Assembly (NCBI GenBank): GCA_026225945.1
Contig: JAMJFZ010002586.1
Location: forward strand, 1 to 64,000
DNA length: 64,000 bases
Direction of reading: 5' to 3'
Source: Cricetomys ansorgei
Lineage: Eukaryota > Chordata > Mammalia > Rodentia > Nesomyidae
Part shown: positions 1-11,955 of the stretch, piece by piece
How the letters are laid out: every line of letters starts with the position of its first letter
Numbering within the stretch: the first letter of the stretch is position 1
The notes under the pieces: generated by a model
Database searches by the model: none
The model's input: the letters and a program-made list of their open reading frames with translations, nothing else
What the model was told of the DNA's origin: nothing
Made by a program: the position numbers and the translations under genes

Positions 1-2172
1 GTGATTCTAGCTTACCTAACAAAACAGTCTTTTAGAACTAAGTAACATATGTGTTCCTACAGCATATACAAGTAAAATACTCCTAAATAGCTGAACGAAT
101 GTAAACACAGTTTCTCTGTGTTTTTCCATTAAACCCAGAATAGCTGTCTTTTCTAGTTAAAGAAAGAGAGAGAGATTCAAACGTAACTACAGAAAACAAA
201 TCTTTTAGAACTAAGTATGGTATGTATGTGTTCCTACAGCATGTGCAACTATGAGAATATCTCAAAATTAACAAATGGAAACACAGTTTTTCTGGGTTTT
301 TTCAACACGATTCCTCAATATCATCTCTACAAACTAAGCAAACTGAGCCTGATTCTTCTTAACTAACAAATAAGTCTTTCAGTTCTTCGTAAAATATGTG
401 TTTCAACAGCGTCAACCAATTAAAACATACTGCTAAAAATCTTATAAGAATGTAAAAACAGTTTCTATGTGTTTTTCCACTAAACCATGAATACCTGTCT
501 TTTCTAACTAAAGAAAGAAAGAGAGATTCAAATGTAACTACGGAAAACAAGTCTTTTATAACTTTGTAAGGTATGTGTTCCTACAGTATGTGGAATTATG
601 CGAATGTCTCAAAAACTAAAAAAAATGGAACACACACTTTCAATGGGTTTTTCAACACATCCTCAATATCCTTTTCTCAAACTAAGCAAGCTGAGTTTGA
701 TTTCTACTTAACTAATAAACAAGTCTTTCAGAACTAAGTAAAACATGTGTTCCCACAGCATCAACAAATAAACATACTCCTAAAAATCTATACAAATGTA
801 AAACACAGTTTCTATGTGTTTTTCCACTAAACCCACAATACTTGTCTTTTCTAACTAAAGAGAGAGAGAGGAGATTCAAACGTAATTATGGAAAAACAAA
901 TCTTTTAGAACTAAGGTATATGTCCTGCAGCATGTGCAAGTATGCGAATGTCTCAAAAACTATACAAATGGAAACACACTTTCAATGTGTTTTTTCAACA
1001 TATTCCACAATATCCTCTTTTCAAACTATGGAAACAGAGTGTGATTCTTCTTAATTAACAAACAAGTCTTTCAGAACTAAGTAAAATATGTGTTCCCACA
1101 GCATCTGCAACTAAGCATACTCCTAAAAATTTAAACGAATGTGTAAACACGGTTTCTTATGTTTCCACTAAACCCAGAATACCTGTCTTTTCTAATTAAA
1201 GAAATAGAGTGAGATTCAAACATAACTACGGAAAACAAGCCTTTTAGAACTCAGTAAGGCATGTGTTCCTATAGCATATGCAACTATGCTAATGTCTCAA
1301 AAATTTCACATAAGTGTACCTGATTTCATTTCAACATAACAAAGAATATCTGTCTTTTCAAAATAGGGAATTATGTATGATCCAAACTTAACTCAGAAAC
1401 AAGTCTTTTTGAACTATAAGCATAGAATGAGTTCCTACATTAGGTGAAACTATGTGTACATTTCAAAAACGACACAATTGGACACACGATTTCAATGGGC
1501 TTTTCAAACATATTCCTGAGTATCCTCTTTGCAAACTAAGGATCCTGAGAGTGATTCTAGATTCACTACAACAAAAAAGTATTTTAGAACTAAGTAAAAT
1601 ATATGTTCCCACAGCATCTACAACTAAAGCATACATATTATATAAAAACTAATGTAAACATGATTTCTTTTTGTGTTTTTCCACTAAACCTAGAATACCT
1701 GTTCTTTTCTAACTAAAAGAAAGAGAGTGAGATTCCAACGGTAACTACAGAAAACAAGTCTTTTTAGAACTAAGTAAGGTATGTGTTCTCTACAGTATGT
1801 GCATTTATGCGATGTCTCAAAAATACTACACAGATGGAAACACAATTTCAATGGGTTTTTCAACATATTCCCTATAATCTAACAAAAAAACAGGTCTTTC
1901 AGAATCTAATTGAAATACGTGTTCTTACAGCATCTACAACCAAGCATACTCCAAAAAACTAAACTAATGGATACACGATTTATCCCAGAATACCATCTTT
2001 TCTAAATAAGGAAAGTGAGTGGGATTCAAATGTAACTCAGGAAAATAATCTTTTAGAACTCTGTAAGGTATGTGTTCCTACAGCATGTGCAACTATGCTT
2101 ATGTCTCAAAAACTTAACATAAGAGAAAACCTGATTTCAATGTGTTTTTCAACATAACAGAGAATATATGTC
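1..2172. repeat. AT-rich tandem satellite, ~173-bp monomers in ~345-bp dimers
   Basis: The motif TCTTTTAGAACTAAGTAA followed by ATGTGTTCCTACAGCAT recurs about every 170-176 bases (near 30, 211, 375, 551, 725, 901, 1068, 1239, 1406, 1580, 1755). Two monomer types alternate: one has TCTTTTAGAACT with a CATGTGCAACTATGC continuation, the other has TCTTTCAGAACT with AACTAAGCATACTCC. The phrase GAGATTCAAACGTAACTAC returns at about 172, 523, 871 and 1211, so the dimer is about 345-350 bp; the period becomes irregular after 1,375, suggesting a variant or missing monomer. Monomers are clearly diverged from each other. There is no credible coding region; open frames here are 60-70 codons. The satellite family is not one I can name. 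A CENP-B box was looked for and not found. Confidence 0.88.
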
Positions 2173-2530
2173 TTTTCAACCTATGGGAATTACACGTGAA
2201 TCAATCTTAACTCAGAAAAACAGTCTTTTTGAACTAAGTAAAGTATGTGTTCCTACAGCAGGTGCAACTATACGTAATGTCAAAAACTAAACAATTGGAA
2301 ACATGACTTCAATGTGTTTTTCAACATATTCCTGAATATCCTCTTTTCAAACTAAGTATACTGAGTGTGATAATAGCTTAACTAACAAACAGGTCTTTCA
2401 GAACTATGTAAAATATGTGTTCTCACTGTATCTTCAACTAAGCATACTCCTAAAAAACTAAACTAATCGATACCGATTTCTATGTGTTTTCCACTTAACC
2501 CAGAATACCCATCTTTTTGAAATAAGGAAA
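2173..2530. repeat. Satellite dimer at the left end of block copy 1
   Basis: This continues the 1-2172 satellite without a break: TCTTTTTGAACTAAGTAAAG near 2225 and TCTTTCAGAACTATG near 2392 are successive monomers of the two types. The satellite stops near GAAATAAGGAAAGTG, where the composite repeat begins with GTCTCCACCTGTGG. Confidence 0.85.
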
Positions 2531-5500
2531 GTGGTGTGGATGAGTCTCCACCTGTGGATATGTACATGGTTGAACCTATATGTAAAACTTTGCACATGAA
2601 TGTACATGTAGGAGACACAGCACGTTCACAGGAATTTCCTGCCAAAACACAACTTCCTTACGCGTCTGTAGACAGTTTGCATGAGAGTGGATGTACACGG
2701 AAATGCATATGAATGCTCGTGTCTCTTCATGTGCATTGGTTTATGTTCCTTCCAATATAAGTATGTACTTTTATCAAAAAGTGGGTAACAATATATGTAC
2801 ATGATAGTACGTGTATGTGCCTGAAATTTCATGAATACACACTACAGTCACTGAGAAGTCCTGAAATGTACACACAATCCTCAGGCTTCCATAGGCAGGC
2901 ATGGATGCATTTGCATATATGTGTATGTACATGTATGGGAGACTTACCACTGTTCCCATCTTCCTACAGTGATTCACTCACCTGAGACAATCGCTTTAGA
3001 CATCAAAGTAAGAAGCGTGAAAAGTGCACATCCAAAATCTATCATAGGGTCACATTACCACAGAAAACACAGATCTTTTACAAATAAGAAAATAACTGCT
3101 TCAATAGCATTTGCAAAAGACACATACAGCTCAAAAACTACTTGAAACGAAACTTGATTTCAACGTATTTTTAACGGTGTTGTGACAGATCCCGATCAGC
3201 TGTAAAATGCCCTATATTTTCTTGAGTGCATACGTATGTACATGTATTTACTAGGGTATACATCTGCACGTGTACATATGTACATGGGTGTGAACATATA
3301 TGTAAATGTTTGAACATGAACGTTTGTTTCTGAAGACACAGCATTCTCACATTCATACCCTGCTTAAGTACACCCTCCCCATTCCTCTGTACATGTGTAT
3401 TCATATATGTTCCTTCAATATTCATATGGACATTTATGTACAAGTGGTTAACTATATGTATGGTTACTCATGCATACGCTCACCTCATTCACTGAGAACT
3501 CCCACATCTAGCACAAGCACCCTCTTAGGCTTCTGTAGGCAAGCATGGATATACATGTATGGAGACTTACCACTGTTGGCATCATTTCCTGAAGTGATTC
3601 ACTCACCTGAGACAAACGCTTTAGACATCAACGTATGAAGTGTGAAAAGTGCTCATCCAAAAACTATCATAGGTTCACATTACTGCAAAAAACACAGATC
3701 TTTTACAAAGAGGAAAATAACTGCTTCAACAGCCTGTGCAAAAGAAACATATAGCTCAAAAACTACTCGAAATGAAACTTGATTATAACGTGTTTTTTAA
3801 CAGTATCATGAAGGGTCCCAATTAGCTGCAAATATGCCCTATATTTTCCTGTGTGCTTATGCCTAGTCATGTATTCACTAAGGTGTACATCTCCACCTGT
3901 ATATTTGTACATGGTTGAACATATATGTAAAAGTTTGCACGTGAACATACGTGTTCACAGGCATATCCTGCCAAAACACAACTTCATTATACCTCTGTAG
4001 ACAGTTATGCATGAGAGTGGATATACATGGAAATGCATATGTATGCACGTGTATCTTCATGTATATTGGTTTATGTTCCTTCCAGTACACGTGTGTATTT
4101 TTATGAAGAAGTGGGTAACTATATGCCCGTGATAGTACGTGTATGTGGATGAATTTTCATGAATACATGCTACAGTCACTGAAAAGTCCCAAAACATACA
4201 TACACTCCTCAGGCTTCAGTAGGCAGGCATGAATGCACTTGCATTTACGTGTATGCACATGTATGGAGACGCACCACTGATGCTGTAGTTTCCCAAAGAG
4301 ACTCACTCACCTCAAACAACTTCGTTCGACATCAGCAAACAAAGCATGAAAGACGCGCATCCAAAAACTATCATGGTTTCATATTACTGTAAGAATCCAG
4401 ATCTTTTGCAAATAAGAAAATGACAGCTTCAACAGTATGTGCAGAAGACACATACAGCTCAAAACTATTCGAAACAAAATTTGATTTCAATGTGTTTCCA
4501 ACATGTATGACAGGTGCGATTAGCTGAAAATGCCCTATATTTTCCTGTGTGCTTATGCCTAGTCATGTATTCACTAGCGTGTACATCTCCACCTGTGTAC
4601 ATGTACATGGTTGTACCTATATGTAAAACTTTGCACATGAATGTACGTGTAGGAGACACAGCACATTCACAGACATATTTGCCAAAAACACAACCTCCCT
4701 ACGCCTCTGTTGACAGTCATGCATGAGAGTGGATTACATGGAAATGCATATATATATGCACATGTATCTTACATGTATATGGTTTATGTTCTCTTCAATA
4801 TATTTATGTAATTTTATGAACCAGTGGGTAACTATATATGCACGTGATAGTACGTGTATGTGTATGAATTCTCATGAATATACGCTACAGTCACTGAAAA
4901 GTCCTAAAACATACAACACACCCTCAGGCTTCTGTATGGATGACACTTGCATTATACGTGTATGCACATGTATGGGAGACACACCACTGATGCTGTAGTT
5001 TCCAAAGAGACTCACTCACCTCAGACAACTTCGTTTGACATCAACATAAGATGCACGAAAGGCGCACATCTAAAGCTATCATGGTTTCCTCTTACTGCTA
5101 GAAAACAGATCTTTTACAAATTAAGAAATTGACTGCTTCAACACCATGTGCAAAAGACACATACAGTCAAAAAACTCTTCGAAACAAAACTTGATTTCAA
5201 CGTGTTTTCAAAACGGTATATGATTAGCTGTAAAATGCCCTATATTTTCTTGAGTGCATTTGTATGTACATGTATTTACTAGGGTGTACATTCTGCATGT
5301 GTACATATGTACATGGTTGAGACATATATGTAAGTGTTTGCACATGAACGTACATGGAGGTTACAGCACTCTCACATTCATATACTTCTTATGTACACCC
5401 TCCTATGCCTCTGTACATGTTTTTTCGTGTATGCTAATTCCAGTACTCTATGGACAATTTATGTACAATTGGGTTCATGCTTACGAATGCTGTCACTCAC

Positions 5501-6548
5501 TGAGAAACTCCCACATCTAACACAAGCACCCTTCTCAGGCTTCCAGAAGCAAGTATGGATATACATGTATGGAGACTTACCACTGTTGCCATCATTTCCT
5601 GAAGTGATTCACTCACCTGAGCACAACCACTTTAGACATCAACGTAAGAACAAGTGTGAAATGTGCTCATCCAAAAACTATCATAGTTCACATTACTGCA
5701 GAAACACAGATCTTTTACAAATAAGAAAATAACTACTTAAACAGCATGTGCAAACGACACATACAGCTAAAAAAACTACTCAAAAGGAAATTTGATTCCA
5801 ACGTGTTTTTAACAGTATCCTGAAGGGTCCTGATTAGCTCCAATATGCCCTATATTTTCCTGCGTTCTTTTGTATATTCATGTATTTGCTATGGTGTATG
5901 TCTCCACGTGTATATATGTACACTTTTGAAACATATATGCAAATGTTTGCATATGAATTTAGGAGTGCATATGAGTGTAGGAGACCCAGTACATTCACAG
6001 GCATATCTTGCCAAAACACAACTTCCCTACACCGCTGTACACAGTCATGTATGAGTAGTTATTAATGGAAATGCATCTGTATGCATGTGATATCTTTGTG
6101 TATATTGGTTTATCTTCCTTCCAAGATAATGTATGTACTTTTATGAACAAGTGGGTAACTATATGCACGTGATAGTATGTGTATGTGCATGAAATCTCAT
6201 GAGTACACACTGCAGTCACTGAAAAAGTCCCGAAACATACACACACACCTCAGGCTTCCGTAGGCAGGAATGGATGCACTTGCATATAAGTGCATGTACA
6301 TGTATGGAGACACAGCCATGTTGCTGTAGTTTCCCAAAGAGACTCACTCACCTCAGACAACTTCGTTCGACATCAACATAAGAAGCTTGACAGTTGCTCA
6401 TCCAAAATCTATCATGGTTCAGAATACTGCAAGAAAGCAGATCTTTTACTATTAAGAAAATGGCGCTTCGACAGCATGTGCAAAAAGACACAGACAGCAT
6501 TAATACTCTCTGAAACGAAACTTGATGTAATCATTTTTTTCACGGTAT

Positions 6549-6705
6549 GAAGTGTCCAGGTCATCTCTATTAGGGTACACATGCACACTCTGACAGCATA
6601 TTCACCGAGGCAACATCTTTACAAATGAATTGAAGAAACGTGCTTTATACAAGCTGAAAGATGAGCCCCAAAAATCATCTTTTGAATCTGCTTAATCCTG
6701 AAAAC
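6549..6705. other. Non-repeated insert within the composite array, copy 1
   Basis: The stretch from GAAGTGTCCAGGTCATC through CTTAATCCTG has no counterpart in the other subunits of the array and interrupts the regular spacing. It includes TATTAGGGTACACATGC and CACCGAGGCAACATC. No open frame or known element is recognised. It is followed by a diverged satellite-like core (CAGCATTTACAGAAAGAC). Confidence 0.55.
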
Positions 6706-7399
6706 CTGTCTCCTGTAACATTTTAAAGTGAATTCTGCACAGCATTTACAGAAAGACACATATAACTCTAAAAGTACATGAAAGGAACCATGATCTCACA
6801 CGTGTTTTTCTTCAGTATCAAGAAGCATATGATTATGTCCTATATTTTCTGGCATGCTCATATGTATGTCCATGTACTTGTACATTTTACAAGGTTGAAA
6901 TATATGTAAGTGTATGAACCATGAAAGTACAGGTATGAAAGACACAGCACTTTAACATTCATACTGCTTAAGTATACCCTCCACATGCCTCTGTAGGGAG
7001 GCATGCATGCTATTGGTTATATATGGAAATGCATATGTATGCACTTGTATGTACATGCATATTCATGTTTGTTCTTCCAGTTACGCATGTACATTTATGT
7101 ATGAGCGGGTATGTAATGTGTGATAGTACATTTATGTTCATGAATTGTCATGTATACCCACTCCTCATTCATTGAAATATCATGCAACAAAACACGCAAT
7201 CCTCATTCTTCCGTAGGCAGGCATAGATACAAGGCAGGGCACTTGTATATACATCTATGTACTGTATGGAGACACACCACTGGTGCCTTAGTTTCCCACA
7301 GAGACTCACTCACTTGAGACAACCTTGTTAGACGTCAATGTAAGAAGCGTGAAAAGTGCTCATTCAAAAACTATCATAGGTTCACATTGCCACAGAAAC

Positions 7400-9823
7400 G
7401 CAGATCTTTTACAAAGAAGAAAAATACTGCTTCAAGAGCATGTGCAAAAGACACATACAGCTCAAAACTATCTCAAACAAAACTTTATTTCAACATGTTT
7501 TTAACAGTATCATGAAGGGTCTGATTAGCTGCAATATGCCCTATATTTTCCTTCAGGCTTGTGTATGTACATGTATTTACAAGTGTGCAGGTCTGCACGT
7601 GGATATACATACACGGTGAACATATATGTAAATGTTTGACCATGAACGTATGTATCTGAAGAAAACAAGCTCTCTCACATTCCATTCCCTGCTTAAGAAC
7701 ATCCTCCCTACGCCTCTGTAGGCAGGCATGCATGTGAGTAGATATTCAATGGATAAAATATGTATGTGTATGTACATGTATATTTGTGTATGTGCCTTCC
7801 AATATATTAATTTAGTACAAGTGGGTAAACTATATGTATGTGACTGTCGTGAATGTTCATGAATATTCAAGCATACGCACACTCATTCACTGAATAATTC
7901 CCATAACTAACACATGCAACCTCCTCATTCTCCTGAGGCAGGCATGGATGCACTTGTATATACATTTATGTTCATGAATTGTCATGCGTACCCACACTCA
8001 TTCATTGAAATATCCTGCAACAACACACGCACCCTCCTCATTCTTCCGTAGGCAGGCATAGATACAAGGCAGGCACTTGTATATACATCTATGTACATGT
8101 ATGGAGACACACCACTGGTGCCTTAGTTTCCCACAGAGACTCACTCACTTGAGAAACCTTGTTAGAGTCAATGTAAGAAGGTGAAAAGTGTCATTCAAAA
8201 AACTATCATAGGTTCACACTTGCCACAGAAACGCAGATCTTTTAACAATAGATGAAAATAACTGCTTCAAGGCATGTGCAAAAGAACATACAGCTCAAAA
8301 CTATCTCAAACAAAACTTTATTTCAACATGTTTTAACAGTATCATGAAGGGTCCTGATTAGCTGCAATATGCCCTATATTTTCCTTCATGCTTGTGTATG
8401 TACATGTATTTACAAGTGTGCAGGTCTGACGTGTATATACATACATGGCTTGAACATATATGTAAATGTTTGACCATGAAAGTTGTATCTGAAGAAACAG
8501 CTCTCTCAATTCATTCCCTGCTTAAGCACATCCTCCCTACGCCTCTGTAGGCAGGCATGCATGTGAGTAGATATACAAGGATAAATTTGTTGTGTTGTAC
8601 ATGTATATTTGTGTATGTGCCTTCCAATATATACATTTATGTACAAGTGGGTAACTATATGTATGTGACTGTACGTGTATGTTCATGAATATTCAAGCAT
8701 ACGCACACCTCATTCACTGAATAATTCCATATAACTAACACATGCACCCCTCCTCATCCTTCTGAGCAGGCATGGATGCACTTGTATATACATTTATGTT
8801 CATGATTTGTCATGCGTACCCACACCTCATTCATTGAAATATCTGCAACATAACCACACGGCACCCCTCCTCATCTTCCGTAGGCAGGCATAGATACAAG
8901 GCAGGCACTTGTATATAACTCATGTACATGTATGGAGACACACCACTGGTGCCTTAGTTTCCCACAGAGACTCACTCACTTGAGACAACCTTGTTAGACG
9001 TCAATGTAAGAAGCGTGAAAAGTGCTCATTCAAAAACTATCGTAGGTTCACATTGCCACAGAAACGCAGATCTTTTACAAAGAAGAAAATAACTGCTTCA
9101 AGAGATGTGCAAAAGACACATACAGCTCAAAACTATCTCAAACAAAACTTTATTTCAACATGTTTTTAACAGTATCATGAAGGGTCCTGATTAGCTGCAA
9201 TATGCCCTATATTTTCCTTCATGCTTGTGTATGTACAATGTAATTTACAAGTGTGCAGGTCTGCACGTGTATATACATACATGGTTGAACATATATGTAA
9301 ATGTTTGACCAAGAACGTATGTATCTGAAGAAACAGCTCTCTCACATTCATTCCCTGCTTAAGCACATCATCCCTACGCCTCTGTAGGCAGGCATGCATG
9401 TGAGTAGATATACATGGATTAAATATGTATGTGCATGTACATGTATATTTGTGTATGTGCCTTCCAATATATACATTTATGTACAAGTGGGTAACTATAT
9501 GTATGTGAACTGTACGTGTATGTTCATGAATATTCAAGCATACGCACACCTCATTCACTGAATAATCCCATAACTAACACATGCACCCTCCTCATTCTTC
9601 CTGAGGCAGGCATGGATGCACTTGTATATACATTTATGTTCATGAATTGTCATGCATACCCACTTCCTCATTCATTGAAATATCCTGCAACAAACACAGC
9701 ACCCTCCTCATTCTTCCATAGGCAGGCATAGATGCACTTGTATATACATCTATGTACATGTACGGAGAGACACCACTGTTGCTGTACTTTCCCACAGAGA
9801 TTCATAATCATGAGAAAATCTCT
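7400..9823. repeat. Three long (~833-bp) composite subunits, block copy 1
   Basis: The anchor GCAGATCTTTTA occurs at 7400, 8233 and 9066 (spacing 833 and 833). The extra length over the 700-base subunits comes from a partial internal duplication: CACCTCATTCACTGAATAA followed about 116 bases later by CACCTCATTCATTGAAATA, each leading to ACCCTCCTCATTCTTCC and GGCAGGCAT. A small further insertion (ATACAAGGCAGGC) accounts for the rest. The middle subunit has many private single-base gaps. Confidence 0.8.
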
Positions 9824-9852
9824 TTAGGGTTAGGGTTAGGGTTAGGGTTAGG
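9824..9852 (+). repeat. Interstitial telomeric repeat, 4 TTAGGG, copy 1
   Basis: Four perfect TTAGGG units and a final TTAGG follow GAGAAAATCTCT. The G-rich strand reads left to right. The tract sits exactly between the composite array and the G-rich minisatellite. Four perfect units are too short to act as a chromosome end; short internal telomeric tracts are generally read as scars of break repair or of an old end. Its exact position at a boundary is the notable part. Confidence 0.95.
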
Positions 9853-10268
9853 AGGTGAGGGAGGGTCCAAGGTACATGAAGGAGGGGCCAGGGGACGTGG
9901 GGAGGGACCAGAGGAGGTGAAGGAGGGGCCAGGGAAGGTCAGGGAGGGGAAAGAAAAAGTGAGGGAGGGGCCAGGGGCTGTGAAGAACGGCTAAGGGAGG
10001 TCGAGGGAAGGGCCGTGAGGTGAAGGAGTGCCCAGTGGAGCTGAGGGAGGGGCCATGGAAGGTGAGTTAGGGGCCAGGGGAGGTCAGGGCATTTCCAGGG
10101 CTGGTGAGAGAGGGGACAGGTCAGGTGAGGGAGGGGCAAGGGGAGGTGAAGTAAAGGCCAGAGGATGTGAAGGAAGCAGTCAAGGGAGGTGAAGGAAGAA
10201 CCATGGACATTGAAGGAGGAGACAGGGAGGTGAGGGAAGGTCCGGGAAGTAAAAAGGGCCAGGGGGAT
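9853..10268 (+). repeat. G-rich minisatellite, ~20-bp unit, copy 1
   Basis: Imperfect repeats of a unit near GGTGAGGGAGGGGCCAGGG run on from the last TTAGG with no spacer. Interchangeable blocks are GAGGTGAAGG, GAGGGGCCAGG and GGAAGGTCAGG. The plus strand is very rich in GGG and GGGG runs, so G-quadruplex formation is plausible. Long open frames rich in Gly, Glu, Lys and Arg (plus) or Pro and Ser (minus) cross the tract and are composition artefacts. The minisatellite stops near GGATTTTCTGAATTAAAAC. Confidence 0.9.
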
Positions 10269-10352
10269 TTTCTGAATTAAAACACGAATAGACGATATGA
10301 TTTTTTAGAGGTTTTATTATGAGTATGATATTTCTGTTAATTCTTTTAATAG

Positions 10353-10553
10353 GAAAAGTGGGTTGCAGGTGCTTCAATAAAAGAAGGCAGTGTATTGTGG
10401 CATTCAATGGACTTCTGTATGCTTCTGGAGGTGATGATTTCTTGGCTCCAGTACTTTGTTCTCAGTTGAAGTTTACAACCCTCACTTAGATACGTGGATA
10501 GAAATTGGAAAAATGATCACTAGTAGTTGTGAAGAGGGTTTTGACGTACTATG
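10353..10553 (+). pseudogene. Kelch-like exon remnant, frameshifted (copy 1)
   Basis: This is homologous to 19108-19310 but has lost one G at about 10450 (CTCCAGTACTTTG against CTCCAGGTACTTTG), which shifts the frame after the residues GGDDFLAP. The preceding TTCTGTTAATTCTTTTAATAG resembles a splice acceptor, so the piece looks like genomic exon DNA rather than a processed copy. No upstream exon, promoter or partner is present in the block. If the missing G is a sequencing error, this copy would be identical in frame to copy 2. Confidence 0.6.
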
Positions 10554-10938
10554 ACTGTGACACAGAAGGCATAAAAACACACAGAACAACCTTTTGCAAA
10601 TCAAACATATATTTGGTAATATGATCCTTTTTTGAATATTCCATGAATTGAATAGATGAGTAAAGATGCTCTGACAAAATCATACTGGGCCTGAGAGGGG
10701 CTGTGAGAATTAAGAAAACAGACAGAGATGGGATATATTCGGGGAGGGCATAAAGTGAATACTGCAGCCCAAATTTATTTGACACACCATATTTACACCC
10801 TTCAGGGGGTGTCTTTTACAAGGTCAAAAAAACTATCATATCCTGACCTTGGGCCTTTGAGGCAGCTCCTTCTGCTAAACAGATAAAGCAGCGTGATAAT
10901 TCTGCAAAACATTCTGCTTTCCAAGCAGTTATGTTCAA
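10554..10938. other. Featureless tail of block copy 1
   Basis: About 385 bases follow the Kelch-like remnant without a recognised repeat or frame. The stretch includes AATTAAGAAAACAGACAGAG and CTGCTTTCCAAGCAG, a short inverted repeat. It may be intron or 3' untranslated DNA carried along with the exon. It ends at the duplication junction. Confidence 0.5.
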
Positions 10939-11296
10939 TTTTCAACCTATGGGAATTACACGTGAATCAATCTTAACTCAGAAAAACAGTCTTTTTGAAC
11001 TAAGTAAAGTATGTGTTCTTACAGCAGGTGCAACTATACGTAATGTCAAAAACTAAACAATTGGAAACATGACTTCAATGTGTTTTTCAACATATTCCTG
11101 AATATCCTCTTTTCAAACTAAGTATACTGAGTGTGATAATAGCTTAACTAACAAACAGGTCTTTCAGAACTATGTAAAATATGTGTTCTCACTGTATCTT
11201 CAACTAAGCATACTCCTAAAAAACTAAACTAATCGATACCGATTTCTATGTGTTTTTCCACTTAACCCAGAATACCCATCTTTTTGAAATAAGGAA
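10939..11296. repeat. Satellite dimer at the left end of block copy 2
   Basis: This is satellite sequence nearly identical to 2173-2530, placed directly after CAGTTATGTTCAA of the preceding block. It holds two monomers (TCTTTTTGAACTAAG near 10991, TCTTTCAGAACTATG near 11159) and passes into the composite array near 11297. Confidence 0.85.
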
Positions 11297-11834
11297 AGTG
11301 TGTGGATGAGTCTCCACCTGTGGATATGTACATGGTTGAACCTATATGTAAAACTTTGCACATGAATGTACATGTAGGAGACACAGCACGTTCACAGGAA
11401 TTTCCTGCCAAAACACAACTTCCTTACGCGTCTGTAGACAGTTATGCATGAGAGTGGATGTACACGGAAATGCATATGAATGCTCGTGTCTCTTCATGTG
11501 CATTGGTTTATGTTCCTTCCAATATAAGTATGTACTTTTATCAACAAGTGGGTAACTATATGTACATGATAGTACGTGTATGTGCCTGAAATTTCATGAA
11601 TACACACTACAGTCACTGAGAAGTCCTGAAATGTACACACAATCCTCAGGCTTCCATAGGCAGGCATGGATGCATTTGCATATATGTGTATGTACATGTA
11701 TGGAGACTTACCACTGTTCCCATCTTCCTACAGTGATTCACTCACCTGAGACAATCGCTTTAGACATCAAAGTAAGAAGCGTGAAAAGTGCACATCCAAA
11801 ATCTATCATAGGGTCACATTACCACAGAAACACA

Positions 11835-11955
11835 GATCTTTTACAAATAAGAAAATAACTGCTTCAATAGCATTTGCAAAAGACACATACAGCTCAAAAA
11901 CTACTTGAAACGAAACTTGATTTCAACGTATTTTTAACGGTGTTGTGACAGATCC
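11835..11955. repeat. Satellite-like core inside a composite subunit (reference example)
   Basis: AGATCTTTTACAAATAAG, then GCTTC-AACAGCATGTGCAAA, CAGCTCAAAAACTAC, GATTTCAACGTGTTTTT and AACAG-ATCATGA line up in order with the 1-2172 satellite monomer (GTCTTTTAGAACTAAG, GTTCCTACAGCATGTGCAAC, TGTCTCAAAAACTA, CTTTCAATGTGTTTTT, CAACATATTCCTGAATA). Equivalent cores lie near 12456, 13162, 13873, 14466, 15190, 15460 (diverged), 16156, 16991 and 17828 in copy 2, and at the matching places in copy 1. The composite repeat therefore appears to have captured one satellite monomer per subunit, or to share an ancestor with it. This is an eye alignment only. Confidence 0.65.

Larger units (their letters stand above)
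2531..9823. repeat. Composite ~600-840 bp tandem repeat array, block copy 1
   Basis: The anchor CCCTATATTTTC and its variants recur near 3210, 3832, 4530, 5237, 5846, 6840, 7536, 8366 and 9198, giving spacings of roughly 620, 700, 705, 610, 990, 700, 830 and 830. Each subunit has a TG/CA- and TA-rich part (TACATGTATGGAGACACACC, ATATATGTAAATGTTTG), a block ending TTTCCCACAGAGACTCACTCAC, and a core resembling the neighbouring satellite (AGATCTTTTACAAATAAG, CAGCATGTGCAAAAGACAC). The His/Cys/Tyr-rich open frames seen on both strands follow from the ATGTAC-type sequence and are not supported as genes. This copy is indel-rich compared with 11297-18581. Confidence 0.9.
2173..10938. repeat. 8.77-kb block, copy 1 of a tandem segmental duplication
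   Basis: The block begins inside the satellite at TTTTCAACCTATGG and ends at CAGTTATGTTCAA. The same series of elements restarts at 10939, an offset of 8766 bases. Order within the block: satellite, composite tandem repeat, interstitial telomere, G-rich minisatellite, Kelch-like exon remnant, featureless tail. Compared with copy 2 this copy has many single-base insertions and deletions, dense around 8150-8350 and 8700-8900, and a 1-base deletion in the Kelch-like frame at about 10450. The indels could be true divergence or uncorrected long-read error. Confidence 0.93.

Noticed and set aside
9752..9994. Gly/Glu/Lys-rich plus-strand frame across telomere and minisatellite, and Pro/Ser-rich minus-strand frames
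   Set aside because: Repeat-derived translation of a GGG-rich minisatellite; no start context, no domain, broken between copies.
10331..10352. Splice acceptor in front of the Kelch-like exon as proof of an active gene
   Set aside because: The acceptor-like sequence only shows the exon's genomic origin; no donor or upstream exon can be identified.
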